From Gammaproteobacteria bacterium (lineage in GTDB: Bacteria > Pseudomonadota > Gammaproteobacteria > Chromatiales > Chromatiaceae): a stretch of 44,482 bases of DNA. This document shows positions 20,003 through 27,082 of the stretch, in pieces (positions within the stretch are counted from its first letter, which is position 1; every line of letters starts with the position of its first letter). Where the stretch lies: positions 1-44,482 of the forward strand of contig RZZN01000033.1 of the NCBI GenBank assembly GCA_009929855.1, written 5' to 3'. The position numbers were made by a program, and so were the translations under genes. Below the pieces are notes generated by a model, which made no database searches, was not told the origin of the DNA, and saw only the letters and a program-made list of their open reading frames with translations.

Positions 20003-20653
20003 TCAGCTCACGGTGACCTGATCGCGCGCCATCAGGATGACCTGATCGGCGATGATCAGACGCTCGGCGTGCGAGTTGCCGCCGGTGACCACGAAGCGGC
20101 CGTCCACGGTGATCGTCGGCACGGCATCGATGCGGAACCGCTGCACCAGCGTATCGGCGCGCTTGAGCTGGGTCTCGACCGCGAACGAGTTGAACAACGA
20201 CTTGAATTCATCCGGGTCCACGCCCCGGCTGGCGACCCAGTCGAGGATGTCCTTTTCGGTGAAGAGCTTGACACGCTCGCGATGCAGGGCGGTGAAGATG
20301 TCTTGATCCAGTCGCTCGAGATCGCCGCTGTACTCCAACGCATGGAAGAGTCTGGCCAGATTGGCCATGGCCACGCGACCGAAGGTGACCGGGACCCGCT
20401 TGAAGGTGACATCCGGGGGCAAGGCGGCGGCCCAGGGCTTGATGAGTGGGTTGAGATCGCCGCAGTGCGGACAGGAGTACGAAAAGAACTCGAGCACCTC
20501 GATCTTTCCGGCCTCCCCGCGCGGTTGCGGTGGCGAGATCGCGCGCCAATCGCGCCCTTCGATCAGGTTCGCGACCGCCGGCTGCCAGGGTAGGAGTGCG
20601 ACGCCGATCGCGCCGAGCAGGGTTTGGTTGAAACCACGACGGGTGAGGGTCAT
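20003..20653 (-). CDS. DsbA-like thiol:disulfide oxidoreductase with a Tat-like signal
   Basis: A 216-residue exported thioredoxin-fold protein that should catalyse disulfide formation in periplasmic proteins. The active site is C61-P-H-C64, as in E. coli DsbA, preceded by EFFSYS. The cis-proline loop appears as AVPTITVDG. The N-terminus (TLTRRGFNQTLLGAIGVALL) carries a twin arginine followed by Gly-Phe, resembling a Tat signal, which is unusual for DsbA. I chose the ATG at 20653 because it has GGAG at 6-nt spacing and starts the signal peptide directly; the frame runs on to 20728. The gene is 40 nt upstream of the PPDK-N-like gene and may begin a three-gene operon. Confidence 0.9.
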   Translation of the reverse strand: MTLTRRGFNQTLLGAIGVALLPWQPAVANLIEGRDWRAISPPQPRGEAGKIEVLEFFSYSCPHCGDLNPLIKPWAAALPPDVTFKRVPVTFGRVAMANLARLFHALEYSGDLERLDQDIFTALHRERVKLFTEKDILDWVASRGVDPDEFKSLFNSFAVETQLKRADTLVQRFRIDAVPTITVDGRFVVTGGNSHAERLIIADQVILMARDQVTVS

Positions 20654-20983
20654 GAGGGTCTCCAGTCGAAAAAAGGGAACGCACGCTCGATAACCTGAAG
20701 AATATCGAGTCGATCGAGCGACATGCAAGCCGGTGGGCGGCGTGCGCGCATGCTCCGGGTCAAGCCTGTTGGACGCCCGTGGTGGCGTCTCGTTCCGCCC
20801 CTGGTCGCGCCTCCGACCGCGGCGATCGCCAGGGTGGGCGATGATGCTTGATCGAGATCAAGGCCCCGTGGGGTCCAGATCACCAGACTCATGTCCCTGC
20901 GGTGACTACCCAGAACAGTCGATCCGGACCAAGGGCCGGGCCTCGACCCTGATCCATCCCTGTCAACGAATAAGGGGCATATT
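20654..20983. other. Divergent intergenic region before hcp
   Basis: These 330 bases separate the dsbA-like gene (minus) from hcp (plus). The one clear element is the FNR/DNR-type palindrome at 20848-20861. No small gene is evident. Confidence 0.6.
20848..20861. promoter_or_regulatory. FNR/DNR-type operator upstream of hcp
   Basis: The sequence TTGAT-CGAG-ATCAA is a perfect match to the FNR-family consensus TTGAT-N4-ATCAA, extended by one further C/G pair. Its centre is about 129 bp before the hcp start codon. If it is an activator site at -41.5, transcription would start near 20896. The Crp/Fnr regulator encoded just downstream of hcp is the natural candidate protein. Confidence 0.8.
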
Positions 20984-22276
20984 GTGTTTTGTAATCAATG
21001 CGAGCAGACCTTCCGTCAATCCGCCTGTGTCAACTCACCCGGCACCTGCGGCAAGGATGAGGATGTCCAGTCGCTCCAGGAAACACTCCTCTACGGACTC
21101 AAGGGCATGGCCGCCTACGCCCATCACGCGCGGCGCCTTGGCAAGCATGACGAGACGGTCTCCACCTTCATCGAGGAGGCCCTGTTCGCGACCATGACCA
21201 ATGTCAATTTCGACCTGCAGACACTGCTTGGCTATTGTCTGAAATGCGGCGAGATGAATCTGCGCGTCATGCAGCTGCTCGATGAGGGACATATCGAATG
21301 CTTCGGCAAGCCGGCTCCCACCCAGGTCTTCGAGGGCACCCGCGCCGGCCCCGGCATCCTGGTCACCGGCCATGACCTGCTCGATCTCTGGCACCTGCTG
21401 CAACAGGTCGAGGGCACCGACGTCAAGGTCTACACCCACGGCGAGATGCTGCCGGCGCACATGTACGAGCGTTTCCGTACCCATCCCAACCTGGCCGGTC
21501 ACTACGGCGGTGCCTGGCAGGATCAGAAGAAGGAGTTCGCGGCCTTCCCAGGCCCGGTCGTCGGCACCACCAACTGCGTGCTGATCCCGCCGGACAGCTA
21601 CAAGGGGCGTCTGTTCACCACCAACGCCGTGGCCGTCCCTGGTGGACAGCATCTGCAGCCGGGTGACTTCCAGCCAGTCATCGCCGCCGCGCTGGCGGGC
21701 GAGCCCTGTGTCGAGAATCCGGTCGGCGAGTCCACCGTGGGTTTCCACCGCACCGTCCTGCTCGAGCAGGCCGCGACCATCGTCGATGCGGTCAAGGCCG
21801 GCAAGATCAGTCGCTTCTTCGTGATCGGCGGCTGCGATGGCGCCGAGAAGGGCCGCAACTATTTCACCGACTATGCCCTGGCGACTCCGCCCGATTCATT
21901 CATCCTGACGCTCGGCTGTGGCAAGTTCCGCATCCGCGATCATGACTACGGAACCCATCTGGGTCTGCCACGCTTGATGGACATGGGTCAATGCAACGAT
22001 GCCTACGGCGCCATCGCGGTTGCCGTCGCACTGGCCGAGGCGTTCGAGTGCGGAGTCAACGATCTGCCATTGAGCCTGGTGATCAGCTGGTTCGAGCAAA
22101 AGGCGGTCGCGGTGCTGTTGACACTCCTACATCTCGGGGTCAAGGGCATTACACTGGGGCCACAACCGCCGGCCTTCATCAGCCCCAATGTCTTCAAGAT
22201 CCTGCAGGAGACCTACGACCTGCGCTTGACCGGAAAGGACGCCGCGGCCGATCTGCGGGTGGCGCTGGCGGCTTGA
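20984..22276 (+). CDS. hcp: Class III hybrid cluster protein (Hcp)
   Basis: A 430-residue iron-sulfur protein of the hybrid cluster family, implicated in nitric oxide reduction and S-nitrosylation and historically called hydroxylamine reductase. The N-terminal cysteines C3, C6, C15 and C22 bind the cubane cluster. The hybrid-cluster ligands are visible in order: the histidine in TGHDLLDLW, the glutamate in THGEMLPAH, and cysteines in GTTNCVLIPP, GGCDGAEKGRNYF, LTLGCGKFR and MGQCNDAYG. A C-terminal EQK motif follows. At 430 residues it lacks about 100 residues found after the cysteine motif in 550-residue class I and II proteins, fitting class III. The start is GTG at 20984 with AAGGGG at 6-nt spacing. 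The FNR-type box upstream and the adjacent Crp/Fnr gene point to nitrosative-stress or anaerobic control. Confidence 0.93.
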   Translation: MFCNQCEQTFRQSACVNSPGTCGKDEDVQSLQETLLYGLKGMAAYAHHARRLGKHDETVSTFIEEALFATMTNVNFDLQTLLGYCLKCGEMNLRVMQLLDEGHIECFGKPAPTQVFEGTRAGPGILVTGHDLLDLWHLLQQVEGTDVKVYTHGEMLPAHMYERFRTHPNLAGHYGGAWQDQKKEFAAFPGPVVGTTNCVLIPPDSYKGRLFTTNAVAVPGGQHLQPGDFQPVIAAALAGEPCVENPVGESTVGFHRTVLLEQAATIVDAVKAGKISRFFVIGGCDGAEKGRNYFTDYALATPPDSFILTLGCGKFRIRDHDYGTHLGLPRLMDMGQCNDAYGAIAVAVALAEAFECGVNDLPLSLVISWFEQKAVAVLLTLLHLGVKGITLGPQPPAFISPNVFKILQETYDLRLTGKDAAADLRVALAA

Positions 22277-22310
22277 TGGCGCCGACGCTCGGACGCGCAC
22301 TGCGCTGGCA

Positions 22311-22349
22311 CGCGCTCGCGGCGACGCCACTGGCGTCGCCGCGAGCGCG
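22311..22349. terminator. Perfect 19-bp hairpin after hcp
   Basis: A perfect inverted repeat: 22311-22329 pairs with 22331-22349 around one central base (the real loop would be 3 or more). It starts 34 nt after the hcp stop. No T run follows, so it could be a terminator, an mRNA-stabilising 3' structure or a REP-like element. Confidence 0.65.
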
Positions 22350-22385
22350 GCCGCTTCCGCAGACCGACCCGACGTCCGATCTGGA

Positions 22386-22391
22386 TATAAT
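22386..22391 (+). promoter_or_regulatory. Candidate -10 box ahead of the Crp/Fnr gene
   Basis: A perfect TATAAT lies about 180 bp upstream of the regulator start and just after the hcp hairpin. No good -35 hexamer is seen 16-18 bp upstream, so this is tentative. Confidence 0.35.
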
Positions 22392-22426
22392 CGAGCCACT
22401 CATCGTAAGATCAGGGGCTCGCTCAG

Positions 22427-22573
22427 TTGCTCACCTCCGAACGCTTGGCCGCCGTGCGCCAGCACCTCATCGCGACCGCCAGCCTGGGCGGCGCCTCGAC
22501 CCTGCTCGGCACCGGCGGTCTGTCCTGCGCGCGCGCGAGTCTGGTGGCTCGGCCCCTGGAGCTGGCGGCATGA
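22427..22573 (+). CDS. Candidate 48-residue ORF overlapping the Crp/Fnr gene
   Basis: A TTG start at 22427, with AGGGG (22413-22417) 9 nt upstream and an in-frame stop at 22406, opens a frame encoding 48 residues beginning MLTSERLAAVRQHLIATA. It ends with an ATGA overlap onto the regulator start at 22570. I recognise no family. It could be a leader that couples translation or a chance frame. Confidence 0.25.
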   Translation: MLTSERLAAVRQHLIATASLGGASTLLGTGGLSCARASLVARPLELAA

Positions 22574-23238
22574 TGGAGTCGGCGCTCAGACGGTCACCGC
22601 TCTTCCAAGCGCTCGACGCGACTCAATTGGCGCGCGTCATGGAGCGCGCGACGCAGGTGCGGCTCGCCGAGGGACAGATGCTGTTTCGGCAGGGTGATCC
22701 GGTGGGTCGATTCTATCTGGTGCGCACCGGGCGGATGCGTCTCTTCCGTTTGGCCGCCGACGGCGCCGAGAAGGTGATCGAGCTGATCGGTCCAGGCGAG
22801 ACCTTCGCCGAGGCACTGATGTTCATGGGCACCGGGCGCTATCCAGTATGTGCCGCGGCGCTGAGCCCGAGCGACTTGATCGGCATCGACGCGGACGACT
22901 TCGCCGCCATGCTCCGCGATGCGCCACAGACCAGTTTCGCGTTGCTCGGCATGCTCAGCCGTCGTCTCCATGAACGGATCGCCGAGATCGACAATCTGAC
23001 CCTCCACAGTGCCGCGGTGCGGGTCGCGCGGTGGCTCTTGCGGCAGCTGCCGGAGGGCGCGAGCGAGCTGACGCTGACGGTGCGCAAGGTGGTGATCGCC
23101 TCCAGGTTGTCGATCACCGCCGAGACCTGGTCGCGGATCATGCGTCGTCTGATGGATGAGGGTGTGCTCGTGGTGGATGAGCATCGCATCCGAGTGCTCG
23201 ACCAGGAGCGTCTGCGTCGGCTCGCGGATGACGAATGA
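22570..23238 (+). CDS. Crp/Fnr-family regulator (DNR/HcpR-like)
   Basis: A 222-residue regulator with an N-terminal cyclic-nucleotide-binding fold (about 10-125), a dimerisation helix and a C-terminal winged helix-turn-helix. The recognition helix ITAETWSRIMRRL has the E-x-x-S-R pattern that in FNR reads the TTGAT half-site, matching the box upstream of hcp. The N-terminal cysteine cluster of the oxygen sensor FNR is absent; I see a single cysteine. That suggests a heme- or NO-responsive DNR-like or HcpR-like protein. The start is one of two tandem ATGs (22570 or 22573). It lies 293 bp downstream of hcp on the same strand. Confidence 0.88.
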   Translation: MMESALRRSPLFQALDATQLARVMERATQVRLAEGQMLFRQGDPVGRFYLVRTGRMRLFRLAADGAEKVIELIGPGETFAEALMFMGTGRYPVCAAALSPSDLIGIDADDFAAMLRDAPQTSFALLGMLSRRLHERIAEIDNLTLHSAAVRVARWLLRQLPEGASELTLTVRKVVIASRLSITAETWSRIMRRLMDEGVLVVDEHRIRVLDQERLRRLADDE

Positions 23239-23387
23239 GCCGTTGGTGCAGTCTCGGATCCGCTGCATCGAACAAGGTCCAGGCGCACGCGCTCTGAACC
23301 GGTGGTGACGCGGGAGTCGGCACGCATGGACAGGGCTGCGCGGCCAGCATAGAGTGGATCAGGAACGAACGATCGAGGAGACTCATC

Positions 23388-23684
23388 ATGCAGGTCACAT
23401 TGGTCCATGTCCAAGTCAAGCCCGAGCGGATCGATGATTTCATCGCCGCGACCCGTGCCAATCACGAGGGCTCGGTGCGGGAGCCGGGCAATCGGCGCTT
23501 CGACGTGCTGCAGGATCCGGCGGATCTGGGGCACTTCATCCTGTACGAGGCCTATGTGAGTGCCGCGGACGCGGCCGCGCACAAGACGACCGCGCATTAT
23601 GCCCAGTGGCGCGACAGCGTCGCCGAGATGATGGCCGCGCCGCGCCAAGGCGTTCCCATGGTCGGTCTGCTGCCGGAGGTTTGA
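23388..23684 (+). CDS. LsrG-like antibiotic-biosynthesis-monooxygenase-fold protein
   Basis: A 98-residue dimeric ferredoxin-like (ABM) fold protein. The stretches RANHEGSVREPGNRRFDVL, YEAYVSAADAAAHKTTAHY and APRQGVPMVGLLP closely resemble E. coli LsrG, which isomerises phospho-DPD, the phosphorylated form of autoinducer-2. No lsr transporter, LsrK, LsrF or LsrR gene is nearby. The gene is coupled to an Fe-alcohol dehydrogenase whose TTG start lies 1 nt after the stop. The actual substrate may therefore be a different small keto-aldol or quinol. A ribosome site AGGAG sits 7 nt before the ATG. Confidence 0.85.
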   Translation: MQVTLVHVQVKPERIDDFIAATRANHEGSVREPGNRRFDVLQDPADLGHFILYEAYVSAADAAAHKTTAHYAQWRDSVAEMMAAPRQGVPMVGLLPEV

Positions 23685-23685
23685 G

Positions 23686-24900
23686 TTGATCGCGCCCTTC
23701 CTCATCGGTCGGTTGCCGCGGATCGAGTTTGGCCCGGGTGCTCTCGACCGACTGCCCGGGATCGCCGCTGGTTACGGCAAGACCCTACTGATCGTCACCG
23801 GCGGTCGCTCATTGCGCGCCACCCCGCACTGGGAGCGATTGCTCAGCGCGCTGCGCGCGGCCGCTCTGACCAGTGAGACGGTCGCCATCAGTGGCGAGCC
23901 CTCGCCTGATGAGGTCGATGCCATCGTGCGAGATGCGCGCGCGCGCGGCTACGATCTGGTGATCGGGATCGGCGGCGGCAGCGTGCTGGACGCGGCGAAG
24001 GCGATCGCGGGTCTGCTCAAGCCTGGCAACAGTGTCATGGACCATCTGGAGGGTGTCGGTCCGGAGCGGCCTTATCGCGGGCCAGCCACCCCCTTCATCG
24101 CAGTCCCGACGACGGCCGGAACCGGCTCCGAGGCGACCAAGAATGCCGTGCTCACCCGTCAGGGGGCGGATGGGTTCAAGAAGTCCTTCCGCGACGAGTC
24201 ATTGGTCGCCGAGTACGCCATCATCGACCCGGACCTCTTGGCGAGCTGTCCGCCCGCGCTGATCGCCGCCAATGGGATGGATGCCTTCACCCAGCTGCTG
24301 GAGTCCTTTGTCTCGGCGCGCGCCAATCCGATCACCGATGCCTTGGCGCTGCGTGGTCTCGAGGCGGTGCGCGACGGTCTCCTGGACTGGTATCTGGTTG
24401 GCGAGGAGGCGGCCGCCGGACGCGAGCGCATGGCCCTCGCCGCGCTGCTCTCGGGCATCTGTCTGGCGTGGGCCGGACTCGGCTCGGTGCACGGATTGGC
24501 CCAGCCACTGGGGTCCTTCTTTCCCATCCCCCATGGGGTGGTCTGTGGCACCCTGGTCGGGGCGGCGACACGGGTCAATCTGGAGGCACTGAGGGCTCGT
24601 CAGCCCGAGCACCCGGCGCTCGTCAAGTATGCCCAGGTCGGTCGTCTGCTCGGTGCCGACCCGCGCGCCGACATGGACGCCGCCCACGTGCACCTGCTGC
24701 AGACCCTGGATGATTGGACCCAGCGTCTCGCCTTGCCCCGGCTCGATCAGCTGGGTGTCACACCCGCGGATCTCGAGCGCATCGTCGCCAATTCGCGCGG
24801 ATCCAGCATGAAGACCAATCCGCTCGTGCTGACCGACGCCGAGGTGGAGCGGATCCTGCGCCTGCGCCTGCGCCTGCGCGAGGCGGCGGATCCGTCCTGA
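23686..24900 (+). CDS. Iron-containing (group III) alcohol dehydrogenase
   Basis: A 404-residue member of the Fe-ADH family: an N-terminal dinucleotide domain with GIGGGSVLDAAKAIA, a conserved PTTAGTGSEATKNAVL stretch and an all-helical metal domain. Of the four metal ligands known from FucO, Asp is present in NGMDAFTQLLE and two His in GSVHGLAQPLG and FPIPHGVVCG. The His expected four residues after the Asp is Gln. The metal or its geometry may differ. Translation starts at a TTG one base after the LsrG-like stop, with GGAGG inside the end of that gene, so expression is tightly coupled. The C-terminus includes an Arg-Leu run from a short hexanucleotide repeat. The substrate is unknown; a shared short-chain aldehyde or ketone with the LsrG-like protein is likely. 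Confidence 0.9.
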   Translation: MIAPFLIGRLPRIEFGPGALDRLPGIAAGYGKTLLIVTGGRSLRATPHWERLLSALRAAALTSETVAISGEPSPDEVDAIVRDARARGYDLVIGIGGGSVLDAAKAIAGLLKPGNSVMDHLEGVGPERPYRGPATPFIAVPTTAGTGSEATKNAVLTRQGADGFKKSFRDESLVAEYAIIDPDLLASCPPALIAANGMDAFTQLLESFVSARANPITDALALRGLEAVRDGLLDWYLVGEEAAAGRERMALAALLSGICLAWAGLGSVHGLAQPLGSFFPIPHGVVCGTLVGAATRVNLEALRARQPEHPALVKYAQVGRLLGADPRADMDAAHVHLLQTLDDWTQRLALPRLDQLGVTPADLERIVANSRGSSMKTNPLVLTDAEVERILRLRLRLREAADPS

Positions 24901-24975
24901 TCGTCCCGGCGCCGCCAGCGCTGCGCGCCCGTCCACGCGCGAGCCAGGTGGCTGTCGGCGAGTCCGCGACGGCGC

Positions 24976-25950
24976 TCAGCGGCTGGGATCGAGGAGGACC
25001 TTGATCGCCGTGCCGTCGCCGGCTCGCGCGAAGGCCTCGGCGACCCGCGAGAGCGGCAGCCGATCGCTGATCAGACGCTCCAGCGGCAGGTCTTCGACCG
25101 TGCGCATCATGGTCAGTGCATCGGCGAAGCGACCGCAGCGCGAGCCGATCAGGGTCTGTTCATTGATCACCAAGGGGGTCAGGTCGATCTCGCCTGGCCG
25201 CGCCAGGGTGGACTTGAGGACGATGGTCCCGCGCGCTCGGCAGAGACGCATGGCGTCGGCCAGGCCGCCGGGCGATCCGCTGGCCTCGACCACCAGATCG
25301 GCCGTCCCGGTCGGGAGCTCGGATGAGCTCAGGCAGGTCCGGATATCACGCCAGGCGGCCGTGGCCAGCTTGGCGGGGTGATGGCCGATGAGGGTCAGAT
25401 CGCGACACCGCGTGGCCAGAGCCCAAGCGCAGAGGATGCCGAGACGCCCGTCGCCGAGCACCATCACCCGCTCCGCGCCGCTCAATGGGACCTGCTCCAG
25501 GATTTCGCAGGCCGCGGCCAGCGGCTCGGTGAGGACCGCCTGCTCGTCGCTCAGCGCGGCCGGGACCTCCAACAGGTTCGCGATCGGCAAGAGACAGTAT
25601 TCGGCCATGCAGCCATCGAGACGATTGATCCCTAGCGTGGTGCGCTCGGGGCAGTGTCGGCCGAGTCCCCGATCGCACCAGTGACAGTGTCCGCAGGCGG
25701 CATTGATCTCGCCGACCACCCGTCGCCCGATCCAGTCGGGATCCGCGCATGACTCCACCCGGCCGACGAATTCATGCCCCGGGATCCCTCGAAATCCCTT
25801 GTAACCCTTGGTAATCTCAAGGTCGGTCTTGCAGATTCCGGCCAGACCGACCCGGATCAGCGCCCAGCCGGGGCGCGGATTCGGTTTGGCATGATCCCTG
25901 ACGAAGCGCAGTGACTGGCCGTCGAGAACGGCAGCTTGCATGGTTGTCAT
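24976..25950 (-). CDS. Zinc-dependent medium-chain alcohol dehydrogenase
   Basis: A 324-residue MDR-superfamily dehydrogenase. The catalytic zinc ligands are the Cys in LAGICKTDLEI and the His-Glu of PGHEFVGRV. The structural zinc lobe has the four cysteines of ACGHCHWCDRGLGRHC. The nucleotide-binding loop is VLGDGRLGIL. The enzyme should oxidise a secondary alcohol or polyol with NAD(P). The ATG at 25950 follows AAGGAGAAGAGG; the frame is open to 26001. It is divergent from the ROK kinase gene, with 74 bp between the starts, and so may share regulation with it. The exact substrate cannot be read from the sequence. Confidence 0.9.
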   Translation of the reverse strand: MTTMQAAVLDGQSLRFVRDHAKPNPRPGWALIRVGLAGICKTDLEITKGYKGFRGIPGHEFVGRVESCADPDWIGRRVVGEINAACGHCHWCDRGLGRHCPERTTLGINRLDGCMAEYCLLPIANLLEVPAALSDEQAVLTEPLAAACEILEQVPLSGAERVMVLGDGRLGILCAWALATRCRDLTLIGHHPAKLATAAWRDIRTCLSSSELPTGTADLVVEASGSPGGLADAMRLCRARGTIVLKSTLARPGEIDLTPLVINEQTLIGSRCGRFADALTMMRTVEDLPLERLISDRLPLSRVAEAFARAGDGTAIKVLLDPSR

Positions 25951-26024
25951 CCTCTTCTCCTTGGGTTGGGTCGGGCTGACGCCCGATCCTGGTGGCCGCA
26001 CGCGGTGGATGAAGGTCGATCAAG

Positions 26025-27065
26025 ATGATACGAATCGGCGTGGACCTGGGTGGGACCAAGATCGAGATCATCGCGCTGGGCGCCGATGGTCAGGAGTTGC
26101 TGCGCCGACGCGTGCCCACGCCACAGGGCGACTACGCGGCCACGGTGGCGAGGGTCGCCGCGCTGGTGCGGGACGCGGAGCGCGCGCTCGGGATGCCGAA
26201 GGTCTGTGTCGGGGTTGGGACACCGGGCTCGCTCTCGCGTCTCACGGGGACCCTGCGCAACTCGAACTCGACCTGTCTGAATGGTCGAGCCCTGCAATCC
26301 GACCTCGAGCAGGCACTCGCCCGGCCGATTCGGATGGCCAACGACGCCAACTGTTTCGCCATCTCCGAGGCGCTCGATGGTGCTGGCGCCGGGGCCTGCG
26401 TCGTCTTCGGCGTCATCCTCGGCACCGGGGTCGGCGGTGGTCTAGTGGTCCGCGGCCAGCTCTGGAGCGGGGCCAACGGTATCGCCGGCGAGTGGGGGCA
26501 CTCACCCTTGCCGCGCACCGACATCCATGACCTGCCCTTGCCGCCATGCTATTGCGGGCGCGCCGGCTGTGTCGAGACCTATCTGTCCGGACCCGGGTTG
26601 GCCGCCGATCATGCGCGTCATCATGGCGGGCGACTCGACGCGCTGGCGATCGCGCGGGGCGCGGCGTCCGGGGACGCGGCCTGCGAGTCCAGTCTGCGCC
26701 GCTACGAGGCACGGCTCGCGCGCTCCTTGGCGGTCGTCATCAATCTGCTGGATCCGGATGTGATCGTGCTCGGCGGCGGACTCTCGAAGCTCGCACGGCT
26801 CTATGAGAGCATCCCACGACTCTGGGGTGCGCACATCTTCTCCGATCAGGTCGTCACCCGGCTCGTCCCCGCCCGTCATGGCGATTCGTCCGGGGTCCGC
26901 GGCGCGGCCTGGCTGTGGGCCGGGGTCGGCGTTTCCGACCTCCACGCGGGTGTGTCGCCGCGCCCTGACGAGTCGAGCTCGACCGCGCAGGCTCGAGGCT
27001 TTGACAGCGCGCGTCCAAGGTGTGAAAGTGGAACGTCCACGGCCATCACGGCTGGGATGGACTGA
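26025..27065 (+). CDS. ROK-family sugar kinase (fructokinase-like)
   Basis: A 346-residue ROK-family kinase that should phosphorylate a hexose or acylhexosamine with ATP. Motifs: DLGGTKIEI (phosphate loop), GVGTPGSLS, ANDANCFAISEA with the catalytic Asp, GVILGTGVGGGLV, EWGHSPLP with the zinc-site histidine, and the ROK zinc cluster CYCGRAGCVETY. The kinase fold normally ends near RGAAWLW (about 300). Here a roughly 40-residue Ser/Arg/Ala-rich extension of low complexity follows. The stop overlaps by one base an ATG of the next frame (TGATG), but the protease probably starts at 27083. Fructokinase/Mak is the closest named type; specificity is not certain. Confidence 0.9.
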   Translation: MIRIGVDLGGTKIEIIALGADGQELLRRRVPTPQGDYAATVARVAALVRDAERALGMPKVCVGVGTPGSLSRLTGTLRNSNSTCLNGRALQSDLEQALARPIRMANDANCFAISEALDGAGAGACVVFGVILGTGVGGGLVVRGQLWSGANGIAGEWGHSPLPRTDIHDLPLPPCYCGRAGCVETYLSGPGLAADHARHHGGRLDALAIARGAASGDAACESSLRRYEARLARSLAVVINLLDPDVIVLGGGLSKLARLYESIPRLWGAHIFSDQVVTRLVPARHGDSSGVRGAAWLWAGVGVSDLHAGVSPRPDESSSTAQARGFDSARPRCESGTSTAITAGMD

Positions 27066-27082
27066 TGCCAAGGAGACTCTCA

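Noticed and set aside
21991-22569. Long N-terminal extension of the Crp/Fnr regulator
   Set aside because: The frame is open upstream but overlaps hcp out of frame and shows no domain; the tandem ATG at 22570 fits the family start.
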